Source: Strongylocentrotus droebachiensis
Lineage: Eukaryota; Echinodermata; Echinoidea; Camarodonta; Strongylocentrotidae
Direction: 5' to 3'
NCBI GenBank assembly: GCA_035222895.1
Contig: JAVYIG010009944.1
Location: 1 to 64,000 of the forward strand
DNA: 64,000 nt
Part shown: in pieces, positions 45,583-59,300 of the stretch
Numbering within the stretch: the stretch's first letter is position 1
Layout: every line of letters starts with the position of its first letter
The notes under the pieces: generated by a model
The model's database searches: none
The model's input: the letters and a program-made list of their open reading frames with translations, nothing else
Told to the model about the DNA's origin: nothing
Position numbers and translations under genes: made by a program

Positions 45583-46539
45583 CCTCTTTCTCTCTTTCTT
45601 CTCCCTCCCTCCCCCCTCCTCCTTTTTTTTCTTCTTGGTAATGAGTTCCTATTTAATAAAAAACCGAGTTCCTGTTTGTTTGTTAGGAAATACGATTTAA
45701 TAGGCGAGATAAAGAATAAAAACAAATCCTTAATTAACCCTTGTGGTGGTGGGGGGGGGGGGGGGGTCATGCATAATAAATGTTATGTACTATTATTATT
45801 ATTATTACTATGCATTTTTCTTTGACTTAAACAATTTTTTGAGAAAGGAATATCAATCATACCAGTAGATATTGTTCAAATCATTTCTCAAGCGACCATT
45901 ATTTCATCCGCAGATAATTCCTCACAAGAGTGAAAATATACAATGGTACAGACGTCTTGGTTCCAGCCCCTTTTAATAACGTTGGCTCCAAACAGCAGAG
46001 GGTTTAATCCTTAAGTGCTAAGGATCAAACCCTTTGCTGTTAGAGTAATTAAAAGATAAAAATAGGGCAAGATCTTGGTGATGCCTAGAACGGGGGCGCC
46101 ATCGCCGAAGCGATATGCCGTCGGGAGGAAGCGAGGCGATGTCGAAGCGAACATCCGGTCGTCGCTGCTCAAAATCACCGCTGACCATGCAGTGACCACT
46201 TTGTGCGAAACTATTATCTTTCACGGAGAATTAATGATTAATTGACGTGACAAAGACAGATTAAAGGTTGTACTTGTCTATAGATTAGACCGAACATATA
46301 TTATGTTCCAGGGGCGGCGATTTCTTTTCATGACCGGGGGGGACGAAATGCGTGGAACGAGGGAGGAGTGACGTAATGAGCCAACACGTTTATTGTGGGG
46401 GGGGGGGAGAAAGAAAATCCGCATCATCATCGCTCTTACATGTTACATGCAGGCCCCGCGGAACCGTTTTTCAAAGTTGGAGGGGGGGGGGGGATAAAGT
46501 ATTTGCGATCAGATAGAGCAAAGCAATTAAAGTTGGGTG
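44814..46539. other. Spacer with microsatellites and a GC-richer patch
   Basis: A short (TG)n-(GA)n tract at 44968-44996 and (TC)n at 45543-45580 are present, and poly-G runs occur at 45750 and 46397. The 46080-46200 patch is GC-richer. On the minus strand it reads MVTAWSAVILSSDDRMFAS and then TSPRFLPTAYRFGDGAPV, but no splice context or domain is recognised. Short inverted segments near 46001-46035 (GGGTTTAATCCTTA / TAAGGATCAAACCC-like) form a hairpin. Confidence 0.4.
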
Positions 46540-47095
46540 TAACTAATTTGGCGTGGGGTCCAGGGGCAAAGCCCCGGCGGGGGTCAAGGGGCGGAGCCCC
46601 ATGAAGCTCAGAGTTTTTAGGCATTTAATAAGGGTCAGATGAACATATTTTGATACCTTATTTGTGACACTTGCATGCAGGTCACTAATCGTACTGGGGT
46701 CCAGGGGGCGAAGCCCCCAGAAGCTCAGCGGTTTTAGGCATTTAATTACGATCAGATGAGCATCCAGGGGCCGCCTTATATGGCCCTTGGTGGGGTTTAG
46801 GGGGCGGAGCCCCCGTAAGCTCAGGGTTTTAGGCTTTTGAATATGGTCAGATGACCATCCAGAGGCCCACTTAGGGCCCTGGTGGGGTGCAGGGGGCGGA
46901 GCCCCCGGAAGCTCAGGTGTTTTAGGAATTTAATTATGGTCAGCTGAGTAACCAGGGACAAGCCTTAGGGCCCTTAGTGGGGTACAGGGGGGCAAAGCCC
47001 CCGGAAGCTTGGGGAAAATCATGCCATTTCAGTAACATTTGTAAATTAGTAACTGGTATCGAATTAGCAATAAACCATGTTTGAATTTTATCGGG
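46540..47095 (+). repeat. GC-rich dispersed tandem array, copy 3 (about four units)
   Basis: The unit is the one at 2350 and 5860: GGGGCGGAGCCCC(C)-type palindromes, AAGCTCAG.GGTTTTAGG and GGTCAGATGA.CAT recur every 100-120 bp. It is followed by the TAACTGGTATCGAATTAGCA fragment of the 180-bp repeat. This confirms that the array and the 180-bp repeat form one dispersed element. Confidence 0.85.
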
Positions 47096-47606
47096 GGGGG
47101 GGGAGACTGCCCAAAGCACGAGTGAGTGAGCATAGTGAACGAGAGGGGTCAAGGTAAATTATATTCCTTAGCAAAACTATAGTATGAAAACAAACAAAAT
47201 ACCTGTTTCACACTTCACTTTTCTACAATATTAATTGTATATTTTGAAGGATATTATGCGAGGGAGCATAGCTCCCGAGCCAGAAGGTTTTTGCATTTTT
47301 ATTTGTCTAAACGCTGCACTCTTGGGCCCTCCAAAGCCAAATAGTGTGTTGCAGTCTTTAGTCAGTATTTGCTGTACATTATTTTTGTGTACTTTTTCAA
47401 ATTTTCCGGGGGGGGGGACGATCCCCCCCTACAAAAATCGAGGGGGGGGGGGGGACGTGTCCCCTCGTCCCCCCCCGGGATCGCCGCCCTGTTATGTTCT
47501 CTTTTGTCTTTCTTTTTCCTCTCCTCTTTCCCTGAATCTCACCCGTTCCCTTCTCTTTCCATCTCTTTCTCTCTCTTTTCTCCCTCTGTCTCTCTCTCTC
47601 TGTCTC

Positions 47607-47647
<41 letters not shown>

Positions 47648-48155
47648 GTGTGTACATGTCATTCAATAAATATTTTTCTCCTCTCATCTCTGATCTGTCT
47701 CCCTATTTTTTTCTATGTAAATTCAACACACAGAATTAATTTTCTCTCGCAAAACGACTTCTCGTACCCTCCTCCTCCTCCCCCCCCCCTCTCTCTCTCT
47801 ACCCTCTATTTTTCTCTTTCTCGCTTTTTGTCTCCCCCTCTCTCTTACCCTTTTTTTTTTTTTTTATCTCTCACCTCTCCTCCGTTATACTCTTTTTCCA
47901 CGTTCTCTGTGTATAATTATTGTCCATCCTCCCTGTGTCTCTCTTCGCTCTCTTCTCCATTCCTCTCCTATCCTATAACGGGAAGGATCGAAGGCATCGA
48001 GCGAAAGGTTGGAAATGAAGAGACGACAGCATTATTTAAAAAAAAAAATTATAATAATTTTTTGTTGTTAATATATATATATTTTTTTTGTATAAATATA
48101 TATATATTTTTAATTATTATTATGATTTTTTTTTTTTTTTTTTTTATTGATTGAT

Positions 48156-48190
<35 letters not shown>

Positions 48191-48191
48191 C

Positions 48192-48248
<57 letters not shown>

Positions 48249-49000
48249 TATTTTTGTTTGGGGGGGGGGGAGGGGCTGAACACATTTATCCCCTCAACAA
48301 CACCCCCCACCCCCCTTGAGCAAAACAAACGACAATTTTTTTCCTTTTTTTTTATAGATAAAAAGTAGCACAATAATGCATAGTTGAGAAAATATGTGAT
48401 TTCTATTGATAACATTGTACGTCGATTGTATTTGTTCTCACAACCTTAATTTGAAGTTTGAATGCAAATAAACACCTCATTAGAGGCACACAAAGATACA
48501 GTTAGGATGAACTATAATTACTAGAACATTCCCGCTGATTTTTAAGAAGTGTGATGATGATAGCAGGACAGTGTACAAAAAGATGCGTGAATAAAGAATC
48601 TTAACCATCAAATTCTCTTTCTTTCTTCATCAATTGAAAATTCGATATCATTATTTCACGGATTTCTTTATACCACTTGTCGAATGAAGAAAATAGAAAC
48701 ATGGGAATTCACAACAGGTGAAAAGAAAAGAAACGATAAAACTTATGAATAATTAGCTCAAGCAAGAAGGAAAACATGATGTAGGAAATGTACTGGTTAA
48801 AAGAGAATATGGCAAGAGATGAATGGCGGAATAATATTGGAATACATTGATCTGAGATGGAGAAAGAGAGAGGAAAATAGATCATCATGCAGGTAAATTT
48901 GGCATGTATTACAAGAGAGAGAAAGAAATGATCGAAGAAAAAAATAACTAATAACAGTTTGCTTTAAAAAATAATGTCTACGTGACAACAAGAAATGCTT
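47096..49000. other. Low-complexity DNA upstream of SLC25A11
   Basis: Poly-G/C runs (47407-47477), a long CT/TC microsatellite (47560-47645), poly-T, (TTTA)n at 48150-48190, (TTA)n at 48191-48232 and (TA)n to about 48250 follow each other. Serine-rich and leucine-rich frames are translations of CT repeats. The last 500 bp before the gene contain no clear TATA box. Confidence 0.6.
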
Positions 49001-49051
49001 GCACGCCATCTACGTTGTTTGGCAATTGCATTAACTTTCCCGATTGTCAAA

Positions 49052-52000
49052 ATGTCATCAAATGCCAAGCAAACGCCCATTCCAAATGCGATTAAATTCC
49101 TCTTCGGAGGAACAGCTGGGTAAGTTATTCACCTATATGATATATTATGCCTTTGATGTGCTTTCCGTCTTAAGAAAATTAAATAAAGCAGCTAGTTTCC
49201 CTCAAACCCCTAAGTAATGCCTAGCGAGGATAGTCATCAGTCCCACATGTAATAAATATTGTCATGTCAGCAAGTTGTTCATTGTGTAAGTAACACTAAC
49301 AAAAAGCTGTATTAACATCACACAATTCAAAGCAGCATTTACTATCCTGGCTGTGTCTTAAGACGGGTTACACTGTACTGCATTACATTCACACAATATT
49401 TTGTAAAACCTGCTGTATGATACATGTACTTTCAAAAGATATGATAGATATAGTCTAGATCTAGGTCTAGACTATCGATTTAAACAATTTAAATAATCAA
49501 TGACAATGAACTTGATATCTGATGATAATGATTAATTTGTTATGAATATGATTAGTTCTATGATCGATTAACGAATGTTGACTCAAATGGAAATTACTAA
49601 TACAAGTTTAGTTACGTTGGTGAAAATTTCCTTGGTTTTGCTAGGGCTTGGTGATAATATAAAATATGATATTAATATCAAGCCCTATAAACTGGCGCCC
49701 ATAGACCTGCGCGGAGAGGCAGGTAAACAAACCCCAATTGGCCTAAAATAAACATGCGTCTGAAATCACCCTTTCCCACACACTACGAAGCCAAGTAGCT
49801 GGCTTTAACGTTTGCTATCCCACTCCTAGTCCTACTCGTAATGATGCGCTACAAAAGGTAAAAATAACCTAAAATTAGCAATTATCTTACCAGAGCAATA
49901 CAGCTTTGCTTCCTTTCCACATGTAACGAATGACTCAACAATCTGCATTACAATAATGTTGACCTCTGACATGTGTTGATGACGCTTCCGTAAAATGTGC
50001 TGTATATCATGAAGGAAATGCATGCAGTGCGACACTGGGATGTTGTGATGTGGGATGCTAAATTTTAGAATGCTTATCAGTAGATGGCGGTGTGCCAGTT
50101 GAGATTGCCATGAACTGATTACATGTAGCATTCATTAGCACGCCTGTAGTGTTGAGACCTGGGGGGTGTTTCAAAAAGATCCCAAGTCGAACTTAATTCT
50201 AAGTTGGACTTAAAAATTATGAAAAGCTATTTGTAGTCTTGAAATAAAATATATTCAAAAGTGAAAATTCAAGTATCTTAGATTTTTTATAAATTCCACA
50301 TCAAGAACATGAAATCTCCTTGATAATAGAAAATATGAATGATTTGAATCAGCATTTGATGCCTTTTAAAATAACTTGTACAACATATTCTCATAGATGC
50401 TAATGGCTCTCCATAATTGTTAAGACCAACTTAGAGATAAGTTCAACTTAGGATCTCTGTGAAACACCCTCCTGGATCATAACCTCATACTTATATTAGT
50501 GCTTGTGATTTGATTTTTGAAATTAAAATCAAGAAAAATTTCTTCTTTGTTCTCCTTGATAGAATGGCAGCTACAATATTTGTCCAGCCTCTGGACCTGG
50601 TTAAGAACAGGATGCAGATGAGTGGTGAGTTCATAATATAGTCAAACCTTCTTTAGTGACCACCTGTCTATAAAGACCAATTTTTTTCTTTCTTTGAAAA
50701 TGGTTTCTCATTGAAACATGTACTAAAGGAACCTGTCTACAAAGACCACTTTTTGTGTTTCCTTGGGTGGTCGCTGTAGACAGGTTGACTGGATGTAGCT
50801 CAGATATAACTTTCAAGACTACAATGTTTTAAAATAAAACTGAAACCCATCAAACATTAGGGTTTCATGTTCCTTTTAAGGACTCGATTGTTCAGTTTTC
50901 CTTCTTGAAATTGGCATATTTTATCACTAGGGTTTGAAGTAGAAAAGACAAATGTCAGCCTCTACTTTCTGCTTTCTTCTTAGGTTTGTAAATAATTGGT
51001 TTAATCTTTCAGTTCTTTAGTTTATTTTCAGTTCTTACCACTATGGTAGAAAAGACGGTGGTTTATCAATGAAGTGAACAAGGTTACAGAATTGTGACTT
51101 CTATCTTCAAGGAAGACAACTTCTATACCTTTGCCAGGTTGTTTACGAATGGGAGAGCAGTAAGATATACCGATTACTCAAGAGTCAACACCTTCATCCT
51201 GATACATGTAGATTAGAAACTGCTGTAGCGAAATAACATTCACTACTTTGTATTGGCAGAAAAAAAGTAACATTTCAATTCATCTAGCAATTTTAAAATC
51301 ACTAGATTAGTTTTTTTATTTTTGTATAACCTTTTCCGTTCTTTCTTTCTTTTTTCCCCTCTCTTTTTTTCTCTTTCTTTCTGTCTTTTTCTCTTCCCGA
51401 ATGTATTCATCCTTTGTTTTTTATTTATTTGGGTTACAGGTGAAGGAGGGGGTGCCAAAGCACATAAAACCAGTATGCATGCCATCAAAAGTATTATTAA
51501 AGAGGAAGGAGCACTTGGTTTGTACAATGGGTGAGTGTGCATTATAATAATAATAATAGAAATAATATGTCTTGTTTACCCAGGGTAGCCTTATCAGTAT
51601 TCATACTGTTCTCCCTTAGGGCCCTGCAATCATATCATTACTCCTGCTAGCTGCTTTAACCGAGCTACAATGAAAGGCGCTCAAGCATTCAAGGAATTTC
51701 TTGCTATCGGGTACCCAATACCCATTTACCTCACCTGGGTGGAGTATAGCAAATGTAGATTGATGTCTTGCCAAAGGACATTAGTGCCGCGGCGGGACAA
51801 GAACCGGGAACCATGCAACCCACAGTCCGGTGACGTATCCACTAGACCACAAGACCTTTGTCGAGTGGGTTCAAGCGACTGGTTCTCCACAGTCAATATT
51901 TCTACACAGCCCAATAAATAATCCTTAAATGCAACGTGGGATCAAACTTTATTAACTTTCCATAATCCTAACCGAAACCCAAACGAATCCCCCCAATTTC

Positions 52001-55000
52001 ACACCTAACCCTCACCCCACATGTGTAGCTTGGACGAATTATAGCCCAGAGGAAATGTTGCAAAAGCAAATGATGATTCAGCACGGTTTTGGTAGTTAAG
52101 AACAAGACAAAACAGCGGAGATCCTTAAGGACAAAGTAGCTACTGCCATTATGTGTTGGTAAGAAAGCAAGTTGAAGTCATTCATCCATATGTGGGGAAG
52201 GAAAACAAATTATTTCGTTTCAAAACAAAGTTAGGAACTCTCTAATGTCAAATGAAGATTTCTTAACATATTTGGATGTATGTACATTCATGAATGTATA
52301 CTTCCCTTTCACATTGTGCTGGTATACCATAGTGCACTGTACTCCAGTCATTCAAAAGGGACAGGGTACCAGCAAATTTTGATCGTGGAATAAACTAACT
52401 ATTCAAAATGAGAGGTTAAGATGTTGTGCTCAGGGTGTTACAAGAGAAAACATGCACATTTTATGTAGCTAGGATTATTAAAAGGGAGGATGTAGTACAG
52501 TGTGTTTGATAATGATTCCATTTCATACATACAGTTAACTAAAATTATTCCTACCCTTACCAAGATTTGTAATTTTTTTTTAAGGATGTGAAAAATTGAT
52601 TTGTCCCGATATTTGTTTCTTGAGAATGTGAGGTAATTAAAGGTACTATGTCCCTTTTGCAGCCAACCTCAAATTCTGTAGAACTTTGCAGGAATTATGA
52701 ATATGTCATGTATGTCCTATCTGTGAAATTTAAACGTTAGCAGTGTCCTCATATTCAAATTATGCAAGGAAACCCGTTTACTTGCTAGACTTCACTGTCA
52801 GACACTATTGAGTGACTGACTGGCTTTTTTTCTTCTTTGGTAATAACATACATGAAAAGAGTTGTAAAGGGTACATGAGCATTTGTCTACATCAATAACC
52901 CACTTCTTGTGATGGCCAAGATTAAACTGATTGAATCTTTGCGCAGCATAAAACGTATGACTATTCGGTACAATTGTCCGAAAATCAAGACTATTACTTT
53001 TGGGCTCTATAGCCCTTAAGTCGATTTTGACAACTAATAGTCATTATTTTCCCACTTGAAGAGATTTTCAAGCCCCACTTTTTTTAGGGAAGTTCTAAAT
53101 TAGTATTATCTTTCAAATGCAGTTGGAATTTAACTTTTTCATTTTTTTTGGCCTGCAAATGGGACATAGTACCTTTAAAGCTTACATCTAAAAGTATTCA
53201 ACAAAGTCCCTAATTCAACCAAGCCACATTTTATTCTTGAGTTACCAAAAATATAAAAGGATGAATATTAAATTTACAAGGGATATGAATAATGTAGTTG
53301 TGAACTGTATGTGCAAACATGAAACCCATAAAATAATTCATTCTTATTTGAAGGGTTGTCTCAAACTGCACTTCCATAGTTTTATTTTTGTTAACCCAAA
53401 CAATGTTCATTTTTTTCTCCTCTAAATTTCTAGACTCTCAGCTGGATTATTACGACAAGCCACATACACCACCACCAGGCTGGGAATATACACAACGTTA
53501 TTTGATATGGCTATAGGGTGAGTCATAAAAAAACCAAGCGAGGGCACGCATTAATGAAAGCCACCTTACCTTTGCATGATTTAGACCCCACCTAAGTGCA
53601 TAGAGAATCAGAGACAGTCCACTGATATAAACAATACTGAATTTCACTCTCTTTATCCTGTACATATTGCCATAATTCTATAAGCATGAGTAAATAAAAT
53701 TATCACGCCCCCCCCCCCCCCCAAAAAAAAAAAAGAAAAAAAAAAAAGTGAAATTTCTTTTCAACTATCATTTCATGACCAAGTTAATTTGATTTATATA
53801 ATCACACTTACTTTTTAGGTATCGATAGATCAGTCAACTAAGTAAAGACAGGTTTAATAAGGCTGCTAGCAAAAATTTGGCCTAATGTCTATAAAAGAAA
53901 GGTTTGGTGGTTAAATCTTTTTCCCAGGTCGCTAAGTGCTGGTGCCCAAGTCTAGCACTAGGGGATCTTTGTTTTTGACAAAGTCTGCACTTGCATAAAG
54001 AGGTTTGGGGTTCAATGGTTTGCTTTACAATTTCATTATGTTTCCAGTGTTTCCATCCCACTTAAAGATAAAGACCAGCTCTGGTCATGTCATTGCGTTG
54101 TGAAAGAAAGATGTGGAATAGATTAGAAAAGGTTGATCATCTAGCATATAAGTATTGGTGTGTACTGCAAGGTTCTGGAATCATCATAATGATAAGTAAT
54201 TTGGCCCAGTCTTGGTAAAGTTACAACCACTGTACATAGAAATATGTATATGGGACTACGCGGCACGTGCGCGATATCTATCAGGTCCAAATAGATATAA
54301 TAATTTACCAAATACACACTGTATATCAATTAGTAGGTAGTTAGAGCTTCCATTTCATTTTTTGGAGAGAGGGGCATTTCCAAAACTGGTCTTTACCTTT
54401 AAGCTCCAAAAAGCTGCTTCAGGGATTATCTCGTCAAGGTCATTGTAAGTTGGGACTTCATAAGCTAAAAAAATGTACCAATTTGATTCACTTATATATT
54501 GCTTATTAAAGACAAACAAAGGCAATTGGACCCCCCCCCCCCTCCCCCATGAATTCACAATACACCCCAAGATTAATGGTACGTCCCATACTTTTTGACG
54601 AGTTTCATGAAGTGCCCCTCAGCAGCCCTTTTTTTACCAAGTGTCTTAGGGTTTTAGAGGGGATCTCAGAACTAGCAAGAATCTGTGATTCTAATGTAAA
54701 TTGCAATTCTTCTTTTTCTTTTCCCTCCGTAGTGCTGATGGAAAACCTCCACCATTTTTAATGAAGGCTGGCATAGGTGAGCATACAAAACATTGAAGGT
54801 CAAAGGTCAATCATTATGATTCACAGAGTATTAAAGCCCCACTGCACTACTTATAGCTACTTGCACCCTCTATATAGCAAACAATGCCTAATCAACTATC
54901 CATAGGCAGGCATCCTAGGGGCACCTATTTATTAGACAGTTACCCTCCTATGGCCCCCAGACAACTACCTTTTGGATAGCTACCCCCTTTGGACAATTTC

Positions 55001-55826
55001 TCCATAGGAAAACTACCCTGGGCACCCCAGTGTCTGTGATATGGTGTAATATTGAAGCCCTAACAAAATAGCGCTTAAACATGATCATGAAATGCCTCAA
55101 AAAGTAAAAATCTTTGAGTGACTGGTTGTACCCGCATTTCCCCCTATAGACTGTAGTATTATAAAAACCGTTAGGAAGACGGTTTTTGAAATTTTGGTTT
55201 CCTATCATAAATATCTTGATAATCAGACAGGCGATCGGCTTGTAAAGGTCATGGGATTCCTGACTGACCTTAAGGTTAATAATTATGATTGCAGCATGAG
55301 CTAAATCCAGGATTTTGTTTAGAATCTGAGACAAAGATACCCAATCCCTTAAAAAATAGCAGGGTAGAAAGAAGTGAAATGTAAATAAAGCATTATCGTA
55401 ATGTGTATCCTGTGTAAATTCCTGCCTTGGTTTAATAAAGTCAGTGAATATATTCAAGCATCCTAATGTTGATGCTGTGTGTGCTTTTCACCCGGTGTAG
55501 GTATGATATCTGGAGCAATAGGGGCGTTTGTAGGGACACCGGCTGAAATCTCTCTAATCAGAATGACTTCAGATGGAAGGTAGGTATCAAGATTGTGCAA
55601 CATGGTATTAATTGTGACACTCATTGTGATAATGCTACTAAAAATATTAAGAGTAATGATGATAGCAATAATGATGATAAACACGATAATGATAATAGAA
55701 GTACGTATATATTAGTTGAAGTAATAGTAGTAGTGGAAGTGGTAGTGGTAGTAGTAGTAGATGATGATGATAAACACGATGATGATAATAGAAGTACATA
55801 TATTAGTTGTAGTAGTAGTGGCAGTG

Positions 55827-55872
<46 letters not shown>

Positions 55873-56310
55873 ATGATGATGATAAACATGATGATGATAG
55901 AAGTACGTATATTAGTTGTAGTAGAAGTAGTAGTGGTAGTAGTAGTAAATGATGATGATAAACTCGATGATCATGATAGAAGTACAAATATTAGTTGTAG
56001 TAGAATTGGTAGTGGTAGTAAGGGTAGATCATGATGATAAACATGATGATAATAGAAGTCATATATTAGTTGTAGTAGAAGTAGTAGTAGTGGTAGTAGA
56101 ATTGGTAGTGGTATTAGTAGTAGATGATGATGATAAACACGATGATGATAATAAAAGTACATATATATTAGTTGAAGTAATAGTAGTAGTGGTAGTAGTA
56201 GTAGATGATGATGATAAACATGATGATAATAGAAGTACATATATTAGTTGTAGTAGTAGTGGTGGTAGTAGTAGTAGTAGATGATGATAATAGAAGTACA
56301 TATATTAGTT

Positions 56311-56341
<31 letters not shown>

Positions 56342-59300
56342 ATGATGATAATAGAAGTACATATATTAGTTGTAGTAGTGGTAGTGGTAGTAGTAGTAGT
56401 AGATGATGATGATGATAAACATGATGATAATAGAAGTATATATTGGTTGTAGTAGTAGTAGTAGTGATAGTAGAATTGGTAGTGGTAGTAGTAGTAGTAG
56501 ATGATGATGATAGAAGTACATATATTAGTTGTAGTAGTGGTAGTGGTAGTAGTAGTAGTAGATGATGATGATAGAAGTACATATATTAGTTGTAGTAGTG
56601 GTAGTGGTAGTAGTAGTAGTAGATGATGATGATAGAAGTACATATATTAGTTGTAGTAGTGGTAGTAGTAGTAGTAGATGATGATGATAGAAGTACATAT
56701 ATTAGTTGTAGTAGTGGTAGTGGTAGTAGTAGTAGTAGATGATGATGATATAAGTACATATATTAGTTGTGGTAGTGGTAGTGGTAGTAGTAGTAGTAGA
56801 TGATGATAATAGAAGTACATATATTAGTTGTAGTAGTGGTAGTAGTAGTAGTAGATGATGATGATAGAAGTACATATATTAGTTGTGGTAGTGGTAGTGG
56901 TAGTAGTAGTAGTAGATGATGATAATAGAAGTACATATATTAGTTGTAGTAGTGGTAGTGGTAGTGGTAGAAGTAGTAGTAGATGATGATGATAGAAGTA
57001 CATATATTAGTTGTAGTAGTGGTAGTGGTAGTAGTAGTAGTAGATGATGATGATAGAAGTACATATATTAGTTGTAGTAGTGGTAGTGGTAGTAGTAGTA
57101 GTAGATGATGATGATAGAAGTACATATATTAGTTGTAGTAGTGGTAGTGGTAGAAGTAAGGCGCTTCACAAGTTGCTTCCCCAAACCAGTACTAATCCTT
57201 GTGATTAATTGTATTTTCAGACTGCCAGTGGCTGAGAGGAGAGGCTATACAAGTGTTTTCAATGCCTTGGCAAGGATCACAAGGGAAGAAGGCCTCTTAA
57301 CACTGTGGAGGGTAGGCTCATTCTCATATTCTAACAAATGAATTAAAAATATTAATAACAATAATATTTAGTTGACTATCTTGACGACGGATAGTCAACC
57401 TGTTCGAAACGTCGAGCCACTCCCGCCACTCATCCTCTCCAACCGCAATAGTTTTACTTAGAACTATGAGCTAAGAAAGATAACCAATAGTCTTTTTCAA
57501 GACTACACCAACAGTCCTTTTCAGGACTATAAACCCTCAAGAAAGATTACCGAGAGTCCTTTTCAGGACTCCTCAATCCTCCCTCTCTCTTACATGGTGC
57601 ACCCGCAAGCCTACTGTATAAATATTTGGTTCTATATAGCGCATATCACATTATACAACGTTTCTATGCGCTTCCAAAGAGCTTTGGAAATTATTACCCC
57701 AGTTTTAGCTCCGGCAGCCGTTATCAGCGCATGGTGCATTTCAAGAAGTAATCCTACCAGGTACCCATTTACCTCACCTGGGTTGAGTGTGGCAAATGTA
57801 GATTAATATCTTGCTAAAGGACATTAGTGCCGCGGCGGGACTCGAACCGCGGACCTTAAGATCCACAGTCCGGTGACATATCCACTCGGCCACGACACCT
57901 CTAAAGTTTAAAGCCATGCTGTACTAGAAGCACAGGCGCTAAATCCCTCTAGCGCCATATCAGGTCAGTATGGCTGTAGCAGTATGGTCCCGGAACTCGT
58001 TGCTTCCCTAGCTGTGCTGTTGGTTCTCGCATCAAGTCCTGTGTCTGCGAAGTGGGAATTAGATATTGGGTTACGCACTGTTGGCAAGTTGACCATGAGA
58101 TGGCACTGTTCATTAACAAGCACGCTAGGGCAGAAAGTAAAGGGCAACGTTTTTATTTGCATGTGAATGACTAGTAAGTCAGCTATTGGGAATGAAAAAA
58201 GGAGCTGGATGCAGTAACAAAAAAAATATCCTATAGGTACTCATTTACTTGTGAGCTGTTATAAGACACTTGTACAGCAAAGTGAAGGGCAGCACAATTA
58301 AAAACCTCTGCAGTAAACTAATGCAATATGCAAGTGAACAGAGCATTAGAATGGTTCAATTTTATTTGAATTTGTACCCAAATCCTGAAAAATTAACTCA
58401 TTAAAGTTGAAAGGGGAGTATCATAATTAATAGAGAAGGAAAGATAGCTACCAATGAGCAACACAGATGTGATGGCAAGTATGAAAGCTAAAGTTGAGTT
58501 CTGGTCATGCGATTGCATTGTGAAAGAAAAGGTGTGGAATGGATCACAAAAAAATAATCATGTAGCATGTAAGTATTGGTGTGTACTGCAAGGTTCTGGA
58601 GTCATCTAAATTATAATAAATTTAGCCCAGTTTTGGTAAAGTAACAAGCACTGTACACAGAAAGATGTATATGAAACTACACAAATGGTGTCGGGCTACT
58701 TACCTTGATTTCCTTTAATATCTTTCTATGCTCATTACTCAGCCAGTTTACAATTACTACCAATATTGTTTGGCAAATTACATTTACTTGTAATCTTTAA
58801 CATTAAAGGTAATACAAAGTTTTGGGAAATGTTGAAAATTGTGTGGATAGTGATTCTTTACAATTTTGATATATTTGGATGCCCCTGTGGATGTATTATA
58901 AGCCCTAGAAAATTTAGCCCATAAAACACTTCTGCTTTTGAGAAATATTGAATATAAAAATTTGCCGGTGCTCCCGGTAAATCTTGATAAATTTCAAATA
59001 GCGCCTACGGCCGCACAATAGTAGCTGCGACCATAAAAATCTCAGAATGTGTAGTTGTGATATATATTTTCCAAATGGGAATAGCTAGTTGGTCAATTTT
59101 AGTCAAGAAACATTGTTTTATAGCTTAATTAATATCTTGACCTTGAGAGGGAGCTATACAACATAAATAGTTTATTATTTACAATTTCATAACTTTAGAC
59201 CCGATTTCAATCCTGCAACGATCACTGATGGTGGTAGGATCGCATATGCTTCCAATATGTTCATTGGAACCAAATTCATGACCCCATACCGAAACTTTGT

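Noticed and set aside
45990..46225. Minus-strand exon in the GC-richer patch (two overlapping frames of 62-68 residues)
   Set aside because: Neither frame has recognisable domains or convincing splice sites; the two frames are equally open.
47369..48154. 261-residue frame, the longest in the window
   Set aside because: Almost entirely CT repeats, poly-T and TA-rich sequence giving Ser/Leu/Phe runs; a low-complexity artefact.
55712..57125. Multiple frames rich in Tyr/Leu/Thr/Val across the minisatellite
   Set aside because: Triplet repeats keep all frames open; no protein is implied.
57618..57905. Functional tRNA gene on the minus strand
   Set aside because: Intact A- and B-box sequence is present but no closing acceptor stem, and a SINE body and tail follow.
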